From: an uncultured Aquimarina sp.
GTDB taxonomy: Bacteria > Bacteroidota > Bacteroidia > Flavobacteriales > Flavobacteriaceae
NCBI GenBank assembly: GCA_947495425.1
Contig: CANLYR010000042.1
Location: 1-39,520 of the forward strand
Reading direction: 5' to 3'
DNA length: 39,520 nt
In this document: piece by piece, positions 16,785-24,291 of the stretch
Position numbering within the stretch: the first letter of the stretch is position 1
Layout of the letters: each line of letters opens with the position of its first letter
Program-made: the position numbers and the translations under genes
Notes under the pieces: generated by a model
Databases searched by the model: none
What the model saw: only the letters and a program-made list of their open reading frames with translations
What the model was told of the DNA's origin: nothing

Positions 16785-17650
16785 GCAAAACTCAAACTAA
16801 AATAAGCAAACTCATAAGCTATTGGTTAAGACATAAACCTGAGGATGGTAATATTATATTAGATGAATTTGGATGGGCAAATATCGATGATATACTAGCT
16901 GCTCTAAAAGCAAAAAATCTTGAATCAACACAAAGTAATCTAATAGCGTTGAGCAGTAGCTTCGACAAAATACGATGGAAAATTGATGAGGTAAATCATA
17001 GAATAAAAGCCACTCACGGGCACTCTATATCAATTCTTCAGGAAGCTGAGGCACAAACTCCTCCACTTACACTATATCACGGAACGGCAACTAAATTCTT
17101 AGAGAGTATTCTAAATGGTGGATTAAAATCCAAACAAAGGCAGTATGTTCACTTGTCTGAAACCATTGATATGGCTGAAGAAGTGGGTAGTAGACATGGT
17201 AAGTCTTTTATCATTGAAATCGATACAAAAAAACTACTAGACGACGGTTGGAATTTTTATAAAACCGAACAAAATGTTTGGCTAACTTCAGAAATTCCTC
17301 CCCAATATCTTGATTTTGAACCTTGGGAGTTTGACATTGATAAGGAAATGAATAATACTTTTATCAAGGAGCTTAAAAAGGAAATTGGTACCGCTCATGT
17401 GCTTTCAAATGAAGTTAAAAATTTAAAAGTTTATGCGAAGCATGGACCAAACAATGATTGTTTGTTTATGAACGATAACACAAATGAGTACTTTGTTGTT
17501 CATCTTACTTGGAGTGGTAAAAAAGAAAAACATGACTGGCCATTAATAGAGCAATATGATAGTTTTGAAGATTTCATCAAAAAAAGATTACTACCAGATC
17601 AGCATGATTGGTATTTGAATAAGTTAAACCCAATTTCAAAAGAACCTTAG
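16781..17650 (+). CDS. kptA: RNA 2'-phosphotransferase (KptA/Tpt1) fused to an extra C-terminal domain
   Basis: Residues 1 to about 185 match Tpt1/KptA: SKLISYWLRHKPE, LDEFGWANIDDILAAL, then the ADP-ribosyltransferase-like half with LYHGTATKFLESILNGGL, YVHLS, SRHGKSFIIEID and WLTSEIPPQYL. The family transfers the 2'-phosphate of spliced or repaired RNA to NAD, giving ADP-ribose 1'',2''-cyclic phosphate. The expected His, Arg and Lys positions (YHG, RHGK) are present. The last 95 or so residues (KVYAKHGPNNDC...FVVHLTWSGKKEKHDWP) are an extra domain, also seen as small stand-alone proteins, of unknown function. Usual KptA proteins are about 180 residues. It is coupled to the previous gene. An RNA repair or NAD-linked defence role is possible. 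Confidence 0.88.
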   Translation: MSKTQTKISKLISYWLRHKPEDGNIILDEFGWANIDDILAALKAKNLESTQSNLIALSSSFDKIRWKIDEVNHRIKATHGHSISILQEAEAQTPPLTLYHGTATKFLESILNGGLKSKQRQYVHLSETIDMAEEVGSRHGKSFIIEIDTKKLLDDGWNFYKTEQNVWLTSEIPPQYLDFEPWEFDIDKEMNNTFIKELKKEIGTAHVLSNEVKNLKVYAKHGPNNDCLFMNDNTNEYFVVHLTWSGKKEKHDWPLIEQYDSFEDFIKKRLLPDQHDWYLNKLNPISKEP

Positions 17651-17675
17651 TTTTATGGTTATTACAAAATAAAAT

Positions 17676-19724
17676 ATGATCTCAAAAGAAATCAAATTAT
17701 CTTCAGAGTTTAAAACCCAAACTACAAAAGCAATAGGATCAATTGCTATTTTTGTAATCGTATACATTTTAATTTTTCTCCTATCTGTTGGGTTAACAGC
17801 ATTATGCGTATACGGTGGTGTTATGCTAGCAATTACAATTCCGAGACTTTTTGGAATAGCTTTGGGAATCGGTCTGGCGAGTTTAGGTTTTCTAGTACTT
17901 TTCTTTTTACTGAAGTTCCTTTTTAAATCGAATAAAATTGATCGTTCTCATTTTCATGAAATAACTAAAAAAGATGAGCCGGAATTATTTGAGTTGATTA
18001 GTAAAATTGTAGAAGCAGTAGGAACAAGTTTTCCAAAGAAAGTTTATTTATCCACAGAAGTTAACGCTTCTGTTTTCTATGATTCAAATTTTTGGAGCAT
18101 GTTTTTTCCCGTGAAGAAAAACTTACATATAGGACTTGGCTTAGTAAATTCAACACGTAAAGAAGAATTAAAGGCAATATTGGCACATGAGTTTGGTCAT
18201 TTTTCACAACGAACCATGAAAGTTGGGAGTTATGTTTACAATGTCAACCAAGTAATTTTTAATATGCTATATGACAATGATTCATGTAACAAGGTTATTC
18301 AGAATTGGGCTAGTGCAAGTGGATACTTCTCAATATTTGTAATCATCGCTGTAAAGATAGTCGAAGGTATCCAGTGGATTCTACGTGTAATGTATGATGT
18401 GGTCAATAAAAGCTATTTAGCTTTATCAAGAGAGATGGAATTTCATGCCGATGAAATAGCTGCAAATGTTACGGGCTATGAGCCCCTCAAAAGTTCACTT
18501 CTTAGGATGAATTTAGCGGATTATTCTTATAATTCTGTTTTGTCTTTTTACGAAGGGAAAATATCTGAAAGCTTAAAAAGTGAGAACATTTTTGAAGAAC
18601 AAAAATTTTTACAAAATTTTTTAGCGAAAGAGGACAATCTTCGTGTGATAAACAATCTCCCGGAAGTCTCATTAGAGGAATTAAATAAATTTAATAAATC
18701 CAAACTGGTAATAAAGGATCAATGGACATCACATCCAAGTACAGAAGATAGAATCAATAGACTGGAAGCTACCAATATTTTGTCCAAAAATAGTGTAAGC
18801 AGCTTGGCTAATGAACTATTTTATGACATTCAAAAAACTCAAAAACAACTTACTCAGAAACTCTTTGAGAAAATAGAATATTCAGAAACACCAATATTAA
18901 ATTCTCTAGAGAATTTCAAGTTAGAATTTCAGAATGAGTTTGTAAAAAATACTTTTTCTAAAGTGTTTAATGGTTATTATGATGATAAGAACCCGATACC
19001 ATTTGACATTGATGAATCCAAGATTTCAGAATCTAAGAATAACCTAGAAAATCTGTTTTCTAGTAAAGTAATTAGCTTGATTTATGACGCAATTGCCTTA
19101 GAAAATGATATTGAAAGTATAAAAAGAATTGCCTACAAAACAGTTAAAGTCAAGACTTTTGATTATGATGGTAAGAAATATAAACAAAAAGAAAGCAATA
19201 CGTTAATTCTAAAACTTCAAAAAGAATTAGAGAAAGTAAATAACACAATAAAGAAAAATGATATTGACATTTATAGCTTCTTTGTCAATATGGAAAACAA
19301 GAAAAATACTACTAATCGGATGAAAGAGCTTTACTCTGGATTCTTTGATTATGACAAAGAATATGAATCTAAGATTGAGGTGTTTACAAAATTATCAGAG
19401 AAGCTTCAATTTATTAATTTCACTACTCCATTTGATCAAATCAAATCTAATTTTAGAAATATAAAACCTTTAGAATCTAAATTGAGAGATGGTATCGAAC
19501 AGTTATTAAATAACGATAATTACACATCTGAAATAACCAAAGAAATGAAAAGCGCCTTTGAGTCATACATAATAGGAGAATTAGAATACTTTGGCCATGA
19601 AAGATACTTAGATGATAATTTAGAAGTTCTATTTACTTCTTTAAATAGCTATGGATATTTATTGGCAAGAGGTTATTTTCTCAAAAAAAGGGAATTATTA
19701 GAGTACAAGGTCTCTTTATTGTAA
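17676..19724 (+). CDS. Membrane-anchored M48 family metallopeptidase
   Basis: This 682-residue protein starts with two to three membrane helices (about residues 20-90), followed by the M48 catalytic part: LAHEFGHFSQ zinc site with His171, Glu172 and His175, and SREMEFHADEIAA with Glu255 as third ligand. A further hydrophobic segment lies near residues 210-235. After the peptidase comes about 330 residues of helical, lysine-rich sequence not found in HtpX/Ste24 proteins. M48 enzymes cleave membrane or membrane-near proteins. This large form occurs scattered in Bacteroidota, often near variable regions. It lies 26 bases downstream of the KptA gene and is probably in the same transcript. Confidence 0.9.
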   Translation: MISKEIKLSSEFKTQTTKAIGSIAIFVIVYILIFLLSVGLTALCVYGGVMLAITIPRLFGIALGIGLASLGFLVLFFLLKFLFKSNKIDRSHFHEITKKDEPELFELISKIVEAVGTSFPKKVYLSTEVNASVFYDSNFWSMFFPVKKNLHIGLGLVNSTRKEELKAILAHEFGHFSQRTMKVGSYVYNVNQVIFNMLYDNDSCNKVIQNWASASGYFSIFVIIAVKIVEGIQWILRVMYDVVNKSYLALSREMEFHADEIAANVTGYEPLKSSLLRMNLADYSYNSVLSFYEGKISESLKSENIFEEQKFLQNFLAKEDNLRVINNLPEVSLEELNKFNKSKLVIKDQWTSHPSTEDRINRLEATNILSKNSVSSLANELFYDIQKTQKQLTQKLFEKIEYSETPILNSLENFKLEFQNEFVKNTFSKVFNGYYDDKNPIPFDIDESKISESKNNLENLFSSKVISLIYDAIALENDIESIKRIAYKTVKVKTFDYDGKKYKQKESNTLILKLQKELEKVNNTIKKNDIDIYSFFVNMENKKNTTNRMKELYSGFFDYDKEYESKIEVFTKLSEKLQFINFTTPFDQIKSNFRNIKPLESKLRDGIEQLLNNDNYTSEITKEMKSAFESYIIGELEYFGHERYLDDNLEVLFTSLNSYGYLLARGYFLKKRELLEYKVSLL

Positions 19725-19794
19725 TAGTTTAATCAAAAGTTTTCCAAATAGGTAGTCTCCAGCAAACTGTGTAAATAAAATACGCGCGGGTGAT

Positions 19795-19983
19795 TTATTC
19801 CTCCACCCCAAACGCCTTGAACACCATCCGCACCTCATAAGGATATAACAACTGCCTACGTCCGGTATGCAAACCTTCTATTTCTTTCAATTTTAATCGT
19901 AATGTTTCTCGACTTATTCCAAAGCGTAAAGCCAACTCTGCTTTACTCCAAAATCTCATTTCCATAATATCATTTAAGTTCAT
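19795..19983 (-). CDS. Small HTH protein (DUF4248-like), left border of the virion-like block
   Basis: This 62-residue protein, MNLNDIMEMRFWSKAELALR then FGISRETLRLKLKEIEGLHTGR, is a compact helix-turn-helix ending in LYPYEVRMVFKAFGVEE. It resembles DUF4248, a small HTH family found in Bacteroidota phages and elements. A protein with the same plan, HTH then a final V..(V/L)F..(F/L)G, is encoded at the other end of the block (30278-30505). It is divergent from the virion-like operon, as expected for a repressor or switch protein, with palindromes in the gap between them. The regulatory role is inferred. Confidence 0.65.
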   Translation of the reverse strand: MNLNDIMEMRFWSKAELALRFGISRETLRLKLKEIEGLHTGRRQLLYPYEVRMVFKAFGVEE

Positions 19984-19997
19984 TTTAATCTGTTTTA

Positions 19998-20018
19998 AAC
20001 CTAAAGAACCAATAGGTT
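19998..20018. promoter_or_regulatory. Inverted repeat in the divergent control region
   Basis: AACCTA (19998-20003) and TAGGTT (20013-20018) form a perfect 6-base inverted repeat with a 9-base spacer, just upstream of the minus-strand HTH gene start. It lies in the 174-base gap between that gene and the plus-strand virion-like operon. Its arms resemble half-sites of the GGTT-N3-AACC palindromes nearby, so it may bind the same protein. Confidence 0.4.
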
Positions 20019-20117
20019 ACTTGTTTACTAAATAAAGTCTTAAAACCTGACCAAGCTACCATAAATTCTACCAAAAACCATAACCAAAACAGTCTTATAC
20101 AAGCCCATTTGCGAGTT

Positions 20118-20150
20118 GGTTGTAAACCACATTTCTTTGGTTCAAAACCA
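20118..20150. promoter_or_regulatory. Two GGTT-N3-AACC palindromes, candidate operators
   Basis: GGTTGTAAACC (20118-20128) and TGGTTCAAAACCA (20138-20150) lie 21 bases apart, about two helical turns, ending 7 bases before the ATG at 20158. The first is identical in all 11 bases to the core of the palindrome at 12403-12413 before the excisionase/replication-like module. Spacing on one DNA face and the position at the start of the operon suggest repressor sites. Confidence 0.5.
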
Positions 20151-20157
20151 GTACAAA

Positions 20158-20619
20158 ATGTTCAAATGGATCATGGGTGGATTAGCCACTTTTTTTTCGA
20201 TACGATATTTATCTCGTCTACAAAAAGCGAGTACTAATATCACCTCCCGAATCCGGGTAGACATCCATAAGGTAAATCTTACGGGCATTGAACTTAAGGC
20301 TAAGGTACAATTGCAAAATCCAAATCCGATAACACTACGTTTACAACATCCCTTTGTCAAGGTATTGCACAACAATAAAGTTCTTGGCAGTTCCACCATT
20401 GAAAACAAGGTCATTGAAATTCCTGAGAACAGTCAAAGGGATTTTGATTTACATATTCAATCCGCAGGATGGCTCACCCTGATCCAGATATTGGGAGCGC
20501 GAATTGCAAATGATATTCGTAGCGGAAACCCCATACAACTAAAATTACAGGCACAGATCACCACACAAGTAAACGGACTACCCTACGAGAAAACCGATAC
20601 CATTATCCTACAACTCTAA
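20158..20619 (+). CDS. LEA type 2 (WHy domain) family protein
   Basis: I start at ATG 20158 rather than the TTG at 20116, since the upstream stretch holds the palindromes. The 153-residue protein has a short hydrophobic start (MFKWIMGGLATFFSIRYL) and then a WHy/LEA14-type beta-sandwich: VDIHKVNLTGIELKAKVQLQ, NPNPITLRLQHPFVKV, and ENSQRDFDLHIQS. Such domains occur in membrane-associated proteins in bacteria and archaea. It is the first gene of the virion-like operon and its stop overlaps the next ATG (TAATG). A part in a particle's inner membrane or in attachment is possible but inferred. Confidence 0.75.
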   Translation: MFKWIMGGLATFFSIRYLSRLQKASTNITSRIRVDIHKVNLTGIELKAKVQLQNPNPITLRLQHPFVKVLHNNKVLGSSTIENKVIEIPENSQRDFDLHIQSAGWLTLIQILGARIANDIRSGNPIQLKLQAQITTQVNGLPYEKTDTIILQL

Positions 20620-21530
20620 TGAAAGCTCAGGACAAACGACATATTAACCCAACTACACGGTATGATCATCTCATACCAAGAAGTATCGGAAAGGATACTA
20701 TAGTGATGGGTTCGGGTAGTGCCAAATTAGAGGATACCTTACAGTTGATGCAAGGTGTCATACGGGAAACATTATCAGATACTGCTTTATTAGCAAAGCA
20801 ATTCAAATCAAACCACATAAATGATACCTGTAGAAACATCTGGAATTTCGTGTATCAGCATATCCAGTACACGATGGATAAAACGGGAATAGAACAAGTA
20901 CGCAGACCTTCTCGCACATGGGCAGATCGCAAAACCGGGGTAGATTGTGACTGCTATACCGTATTTATAGGCAGTGTACTAACCAACCTTAACATTCCCT
21001 TTAAAATGCGCATTACTAAATACGGAGGGAAACGTCATTTTCAGCATGTCTATCCTATAGTCCCTACACGCAATGGACATATCACTATAGATTGTGTTAC
21101 CGATACCTTCAATCATGAAGTGGCATACTCTGATAAAAAGGATATTTCGGCTACTCAAAACCCAACAGGTTTAGAGGGGTTAGGAATCTTAAGCGGAGTA
21201 GATACTATGGATATTGGGCTGAATGCTCTAGAGCAACCTACAGTGCCCTTACGAAAGATCATTTCCCATAAACAGATACTACCTCATTGTCCTACTCCAA
21301 AAGCACCTGTTCAGAACGCACCTATAAAAAGGAAGAAGCAAGGAAGAACGCTTTCTCCATTTCGATGGGAAGATGGAAAACAGTTTAAAACAGCGTCCTC
21401 CAATAAGGAGAAAACCCCATTGCAATGGCTCATTATTTCTGCCATATCAGTAGCAGCAGGTATTGGGGTGTATAGAATGATAGGCAAACGAATCAAAAAA
21501 ACGAATCAACGGGCAAAGCGCCCCAAATAA
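20619..21530 (+). CDS. Transglutaminase-like cysteine protein with C-terminal membrane anchor
   Basis: The ATG overlaps the previous stop (TAATG). The 303-residue protein has a transglutaminase-fold core: GVDCDCYTVFIGSVL with Cys110, HFQHVYPIV with His143, and TIDCV with Asp158, a full Cys-His-Asp set. A proline/lysine-rich linker leads to one membrane helix near residues 268-285 (PLQWLIISAISVAAGIGVY) and a basic end. Proteins of this fold include peptidases and cross-linking enzymes. The lack of a signal peptide and the tail anchor inside a block of particle-like genes suggest a virion-membrane protein, for example one that matures or cross-links other particle proteins or opens host peptidoglycan. 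Fold confidence is good, role is inferred. Confidence 0.75.
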   Translation: MKAQDKRHINPTTRYDHLIPRSIGKDTIVMGSGSAKLEDTLQLMQGVIRETLSDTALLAKQFKSNHINDTCRNIWNFVYQHIQYTMDKTGIEQVRRPSRTWADRKTGVDCDCYTVFIGSVLTNLNIPFKMRITKYGGKRHFQHVYPIVPTRNGHITIDCVTDTFNHEVAYSDKKDISATQNPTGLEGLGILSGVDTMDIGLNALEQPTVPLRKIISHKQILPHCPTPKAPVQNAPIKRKKQGRTLSPFRWEDGKQFKTASSNKEKTPLQWLIISAISVAAGIGVYRMIGKRIKKTNQRAKRPK

Positions 21531-21538
21531 ATACAACT

Positions 21539-22789
21539 ATGGAGTTACACCGATTAGATGGCTTTGATGCCACAGGATTAGATAGCCTGGATATCACAAA
21601 AATTCAAGATACAGGTGCCTATGTAAATGGCATCGATGATGCCCAACCCGAGATTGCCTATGAGATATTGGATGAAGATGGCGATGTGATCCTATATGCC
21701 GATGCAGAAGAGAATATTTATGTCGTTGATGGATTACAGGGTTTCTTTAAAAAGATTGGAAGGGGAATCAAGAAATTCGCTAAAAAAGTAGGCAAAAAAG
21801 TCATCCGACCTGTGGTAAGAACATTTAACCGCTTCTTAAACCCTGCTACCATTTTGCTACGGAACGGATTTTTATTAGCCATGAAAATTGACATGATGAA
21901 GGTTGCCCGTAAACTTCGCTTTGGGTATCTGAGTGAAGCCCAGGCTAGAAAAATGGGTATTGATATGGGGAAGTTCAAAAAACTTCGAAAAACTGTAGAA
22001 CGGGCAGAAAAGATATATCGTACTGCCGGAGGACGAGGCAGAAATCTTAGAAAAGCCATTTTAAGAGGGAAAGGAAACAAGGATCGTAAAGTACCACTTA
22101 GTGGATTTACCATTGGGAGTATCGATACCGAACCGGATATGTATAACGATCCTTTTGAAAAATTTGTGGTCGAGGCAGATATAGATACTATTGAATCGTT
22201 TATGAACAACGAATTTGAAGTCGATGGACTAGGCGCTGTAGCTACAGGAACTGCCACTGCTGCTGCCAGTGGTGCCGTTGCAGGAGTAGCTGCTATTCTT
22301 AGTAAAATAGGAAACATCTTTGGTGCTGCAAATAAAGTAAAGCAAAGTGCGCAGACCTTCTTTCAAAAGCCCAGAAGACCTATTCCGCAGCTTCCAGCGT
22401 CTATACCAAGAACATCTACATTTCGACCGTCTCCCTTTTCAAGAAGAAGTAGCAGGGTTTCGCCAGCGGTCATCTCGAGGAATACAACGGTATCTAAAAC
22501 ATCTGAAGATAAGAAAGGATTTTTTGAAAAGTATAAGACCCCATTACTTGTCGCAGGAGGATTAGCCATTGTAGGAACCGGAGTGGCTATTGCCGTAAAT
22601 TCAAATAAAAAGAAAACATCAAAACCTATGTCTGGTACACCACGAAAACGGACACAACGCAGTACACGAAAAACCGCATCAAGAGATGCCTTGGGAAGAT
22701 TTACCAAAGGCAGTACCTCCAGACGGAAAAAGAAATCAACGGCTAAAAGAAAAGCCCCAGAGAAATTGATCCCAAAGGCTTTGCTGTGA
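21539..22789 (+). CDS. Large basic, membrane-active virion-like protein
   Basis: This 416-residue protein starts 8 bases after the previous stop. Layout: an acidic start (residues 1-62); a strongly basic amphipathic stretch at about 67-95 (GFFKKIGRGIKKFAKKVGKK); a helical region to 190; an Ala/Gly-rich hydrophobic segment near 235-265 (GAVATGTATAAASGAVAGVA); a Pro/Ser/Arg-rich linker; a membrane helix near 334-356; and a very basic tail with SRDALGRFTKGS and RRKKKSTAKRK. The basic amphipathic stretch and Gly/Ala segments would suit membrane insertion or pore formation, and the basic tail would suit binding packaged DNA. No family is recognised. A virion-internal or membrane protein is inferred. 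Confidence 0.7.
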   Translation: MELHRLDGFDATGLDSLDITKIQDTGAYVNGIDDAQPEIAYEILDEDGDVILYADAEENIYVVDGLQGFFKKIGRGIKKFAKKVGKKVIRPVVRTFNRFLNPATILLRNGFLLAMKIDMMKVARKLRFGYLSEAQARKMGIDMGKFKKLRKTVERAEKIYRTAGGRGRNLRKAILRGKGNKDRKVPLSGFTIGSIDTEPDMYNDPFEKFVVEADIDTIESFMNNEFEVDGLGAVATGTATAAASGAVAGVAAILSKIGNIFGAANKVKQSAQTFFQKPRRPIPQLPASIPRTSTFRPSPFSRRSSRVSPAVISRNTTVSKTSEDKKGFFEKYKTPLLVAGGLAIVGTGVAIAVNSNKKKTSKPMSGTPRKRTQRSTRKTASRDALGRFTKGSTSRRKKKSTAKRKAPEKLIPKALL

Positions 22790-22904
22790 TTTCGAGGTGT
22801 GGCATTCGATCGTCAGATAATGCCAGTTCAAAATCCCCCTATTAAGAAGATAAAGGTAGGGCTACGATGAAGTATATATATGAACTAAACATTACTAAAT
22901 AATT

Positions 22905-23504
22905 ATGAGAACTAAAGCAAACGCAAAAAACAGCCTCTTAGAGGTTGGAAAACATTTAAGCACAGGCGTACTGGGCATGGTCGCTGGATCAGCTGTAGGC
23001 AGGTACTCCCTCGTATTAGGTGCGCTGACCGTATTCGGGGGAGCCTACTACGGTAAAGACTGGATCATTTCCTCGGGCGTTGGTATGGCATTCTCCAACG
23101 GATTCGGAGGAACACCTAAAACCACTAATGGAATTGATGGGATCCAGGATAATATCGAAGAAGCTAAAGATCGCGCCTTAACCTCCTTAAAAGCCATCGG
23201 AAAAAAATTATACCTGGATAAAATATCACCATCCATGGCACAAAAATTATCCCTTGGAAATCTGGAGGATCGACCTTTGGTATTTATGGGATCAGAAATC
23301 GCAGATGAAGGAGATTTTGATACCAGCGAAGTGGATGAGATCATCCAAAAGATTGAAGCCGGAGAATCCATTCCTACCGCAGATATTCAACAGGACTTTG
23401 TAGAAGGGTTTGATGGAGGCATCGAAGGGATGGATTTTGGAAGTATTGACGTAACCGAATTAAACGGTGCTGAAGATATTTCCGAACTCAATGCAGTAGC
23501 GTAA
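22905..23504 (+). CDS. Glycine-rich membrane protein with acidic tail
   Basis: This 199-residue protein has two hydrophobic Gly/Ala-rich helices (about residues 18-36 and 40-62; GVLGMVAGSAVGRYSLVLGA), then an acidic soluble part rich in Asp, Glu and Gly ending VTELNGAEDISELNAVA. The N-terminal 15 residues are basic. I recognise no family. The pattern is like small membrane proteins of internal-membrane phages. It follows a 115-base gap, and another gap with a long imperfect hairpin follows it, so it may belong to a separately controlled part of the operon. Confidence 0.65.
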   Translation: MRTKANAKNSLLEVGKHLSTGVLGMVAGSAVGRYSLVLGALTVFGGAYYGKDWIISSGVGMAFSNGFGGTPKTTNGIDGIQDNIEEAKDRALTSLKAIGKKLYLDKISPSMAQKLSLGNLEDRPLVFMGSEIADEGDFDTSEVDEIIQKIEAGESIPTADIQQDFVEGFDGGIEGMDFGSIDVTELNGAEDISELNAVA

Positions 23505-23510
23505 TAGCAG

Positions 23511-23600
23511 TTGAGTTTGTGAGCAAGTGAGTATATGAGTAAAAAATAAGCAAAAACTCATCTCCTCTATACTCAAAGTCTCACCTCTCAAATACTCAAT
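23511..23600. repeat. Long imperfect GAGT/ACTC inverted repeat before the capsid candidate
   Basis: The left half is built from TTGAGT, GTGAG and TGAGT units and the right half from ACTCA, CTCAC and ACTCAATA units, separated by an A-rich loop near 23541-23555. ACTCAATA is repeated in tandem at the right end. The whole can fold into a long imperfect hairpin of roughly 30-base arms. It fills most of the 114-base gap upstream of 23619 and may act as an RNA-processing or attenuating element that sets the amount of the next gene. Confidence 0.55.
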
Positions 23601-23618
23601 AACTCAATAACTAAAAAT

Positions 23619-24251
23619 ATGAATACCATGAAAAAAAGTTCAAGATCGCAATTCTTAGAAATTGTAAACGCACATATCTCCTTACGAGATCAGGCAAAAA
23701 AATTTGATCCTGCTATGGTCAAAGTAGCTACGGGAATCAAAGAAGGAAGATTACAATTGGCAGATACAGCCTATTACTCAATCAAGTTTGCAGGGAATAA
23801 GGCTAACATCGATATGTTCGAAACACAGGATGCTAAAGAAATTGGGATTACCAATGTAACTCAAGCCAAGCTTCAGAAAGATCGGTTGTTTTTATGTAAC
23901 CGTATCATCTTGCTAGCCTCTGAAATCGAAGGAGATCTTCCGGCAAATGATTCAGAACTAAAAAGGGTCATCAAGCAAACCAATTTTGACAGTATCAAAA
24001 AAGTAGGGGGTCTACAAAATGGAGTCTTCTCCCTAATCGCCAATAAAAAGATCATCATCGATGAACGACCGATGCAGGATTTTGCTACCGATGGCAATAC
24101 CACCATTAATATTGGAACTTACTTCTTAGAAAGTCCGCGCTTTATTCGAGATGATGAAGAATTCGAATTCAATATTGAACTCGGTGATGATGCTCCAGAG
24201 AAAGCACTGATCAAAGTCGTGTTGGCTGGAACTGCAACCGTCCCCGCATAA
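23619..24251 (+). CDS. Candidate major capsid protein
   Basis: This 210-residue protein (ATG at 23619 or 23628) has no signal or membrane helix. Residues 1-60 are helical and basic; the rest is mixed, with a strand-rich C-terminal third (NTTINIGTYFLESPRFIRDD, then EEFEFNIELGDDAPEKAL and IKVVLAGTATVPA). An ending of the form 'L..P.FI.....F...L......I.V.L.G' is what I know from jelly-roll-type capsid proteins. At 210 residues it is too short for a double jelly roll but could be a single one. Its own upstream hairpin region and clean, well-used codons fit a highly made protein. Structure prediction would decide this; the capsid call is inference. Confidence 0.5.
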   Translation: MNTMKKSSRSQFLEIVNAHISLRDQAKKFDPAMVKVATGIKEGRLQLADTAYYSIKFAGNKANIDMFETQDAKEIGITNVTQAKLQKDRLFLCNRIILLASEIEGDLPANDSELKRVIKQTNFDSIKKVGGLQNGVFSLIANKKIIIDERPMQDFATDGNTTINIGTYFLESPRFIRDDEEFEFNIELGDDAPEKALIKVVLAGTATVPA

Positions 24252-24291
24252 GTCGGTCGATAATCGACATTTAAAAATTAACGAATGTAAC

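Noticed and set aside
20116..20157. TTG start giving a 14-residue longer LEA-type protein
   Set aside because: The stretch carries the two operator-like palindromes and the ATG at 20158 begins the natural hydrophobic start.
21718..22317. 199-codon open frame on the minus strand inside the large basic virion-like protein
   Set aside because: It lies wholly opposite a better frame whose neighbours are co-directional and overlapping; the minus frame has the Phe/Ser/Pro-rich look of an antisense shadow.
23619..24251. Double-jelly-roll capsid protein of the PM2/FLiP type
   Set aside because: At 210 residues, with a helical N-terminal part, it is too short for two jelly rolls; only a single one is possible.
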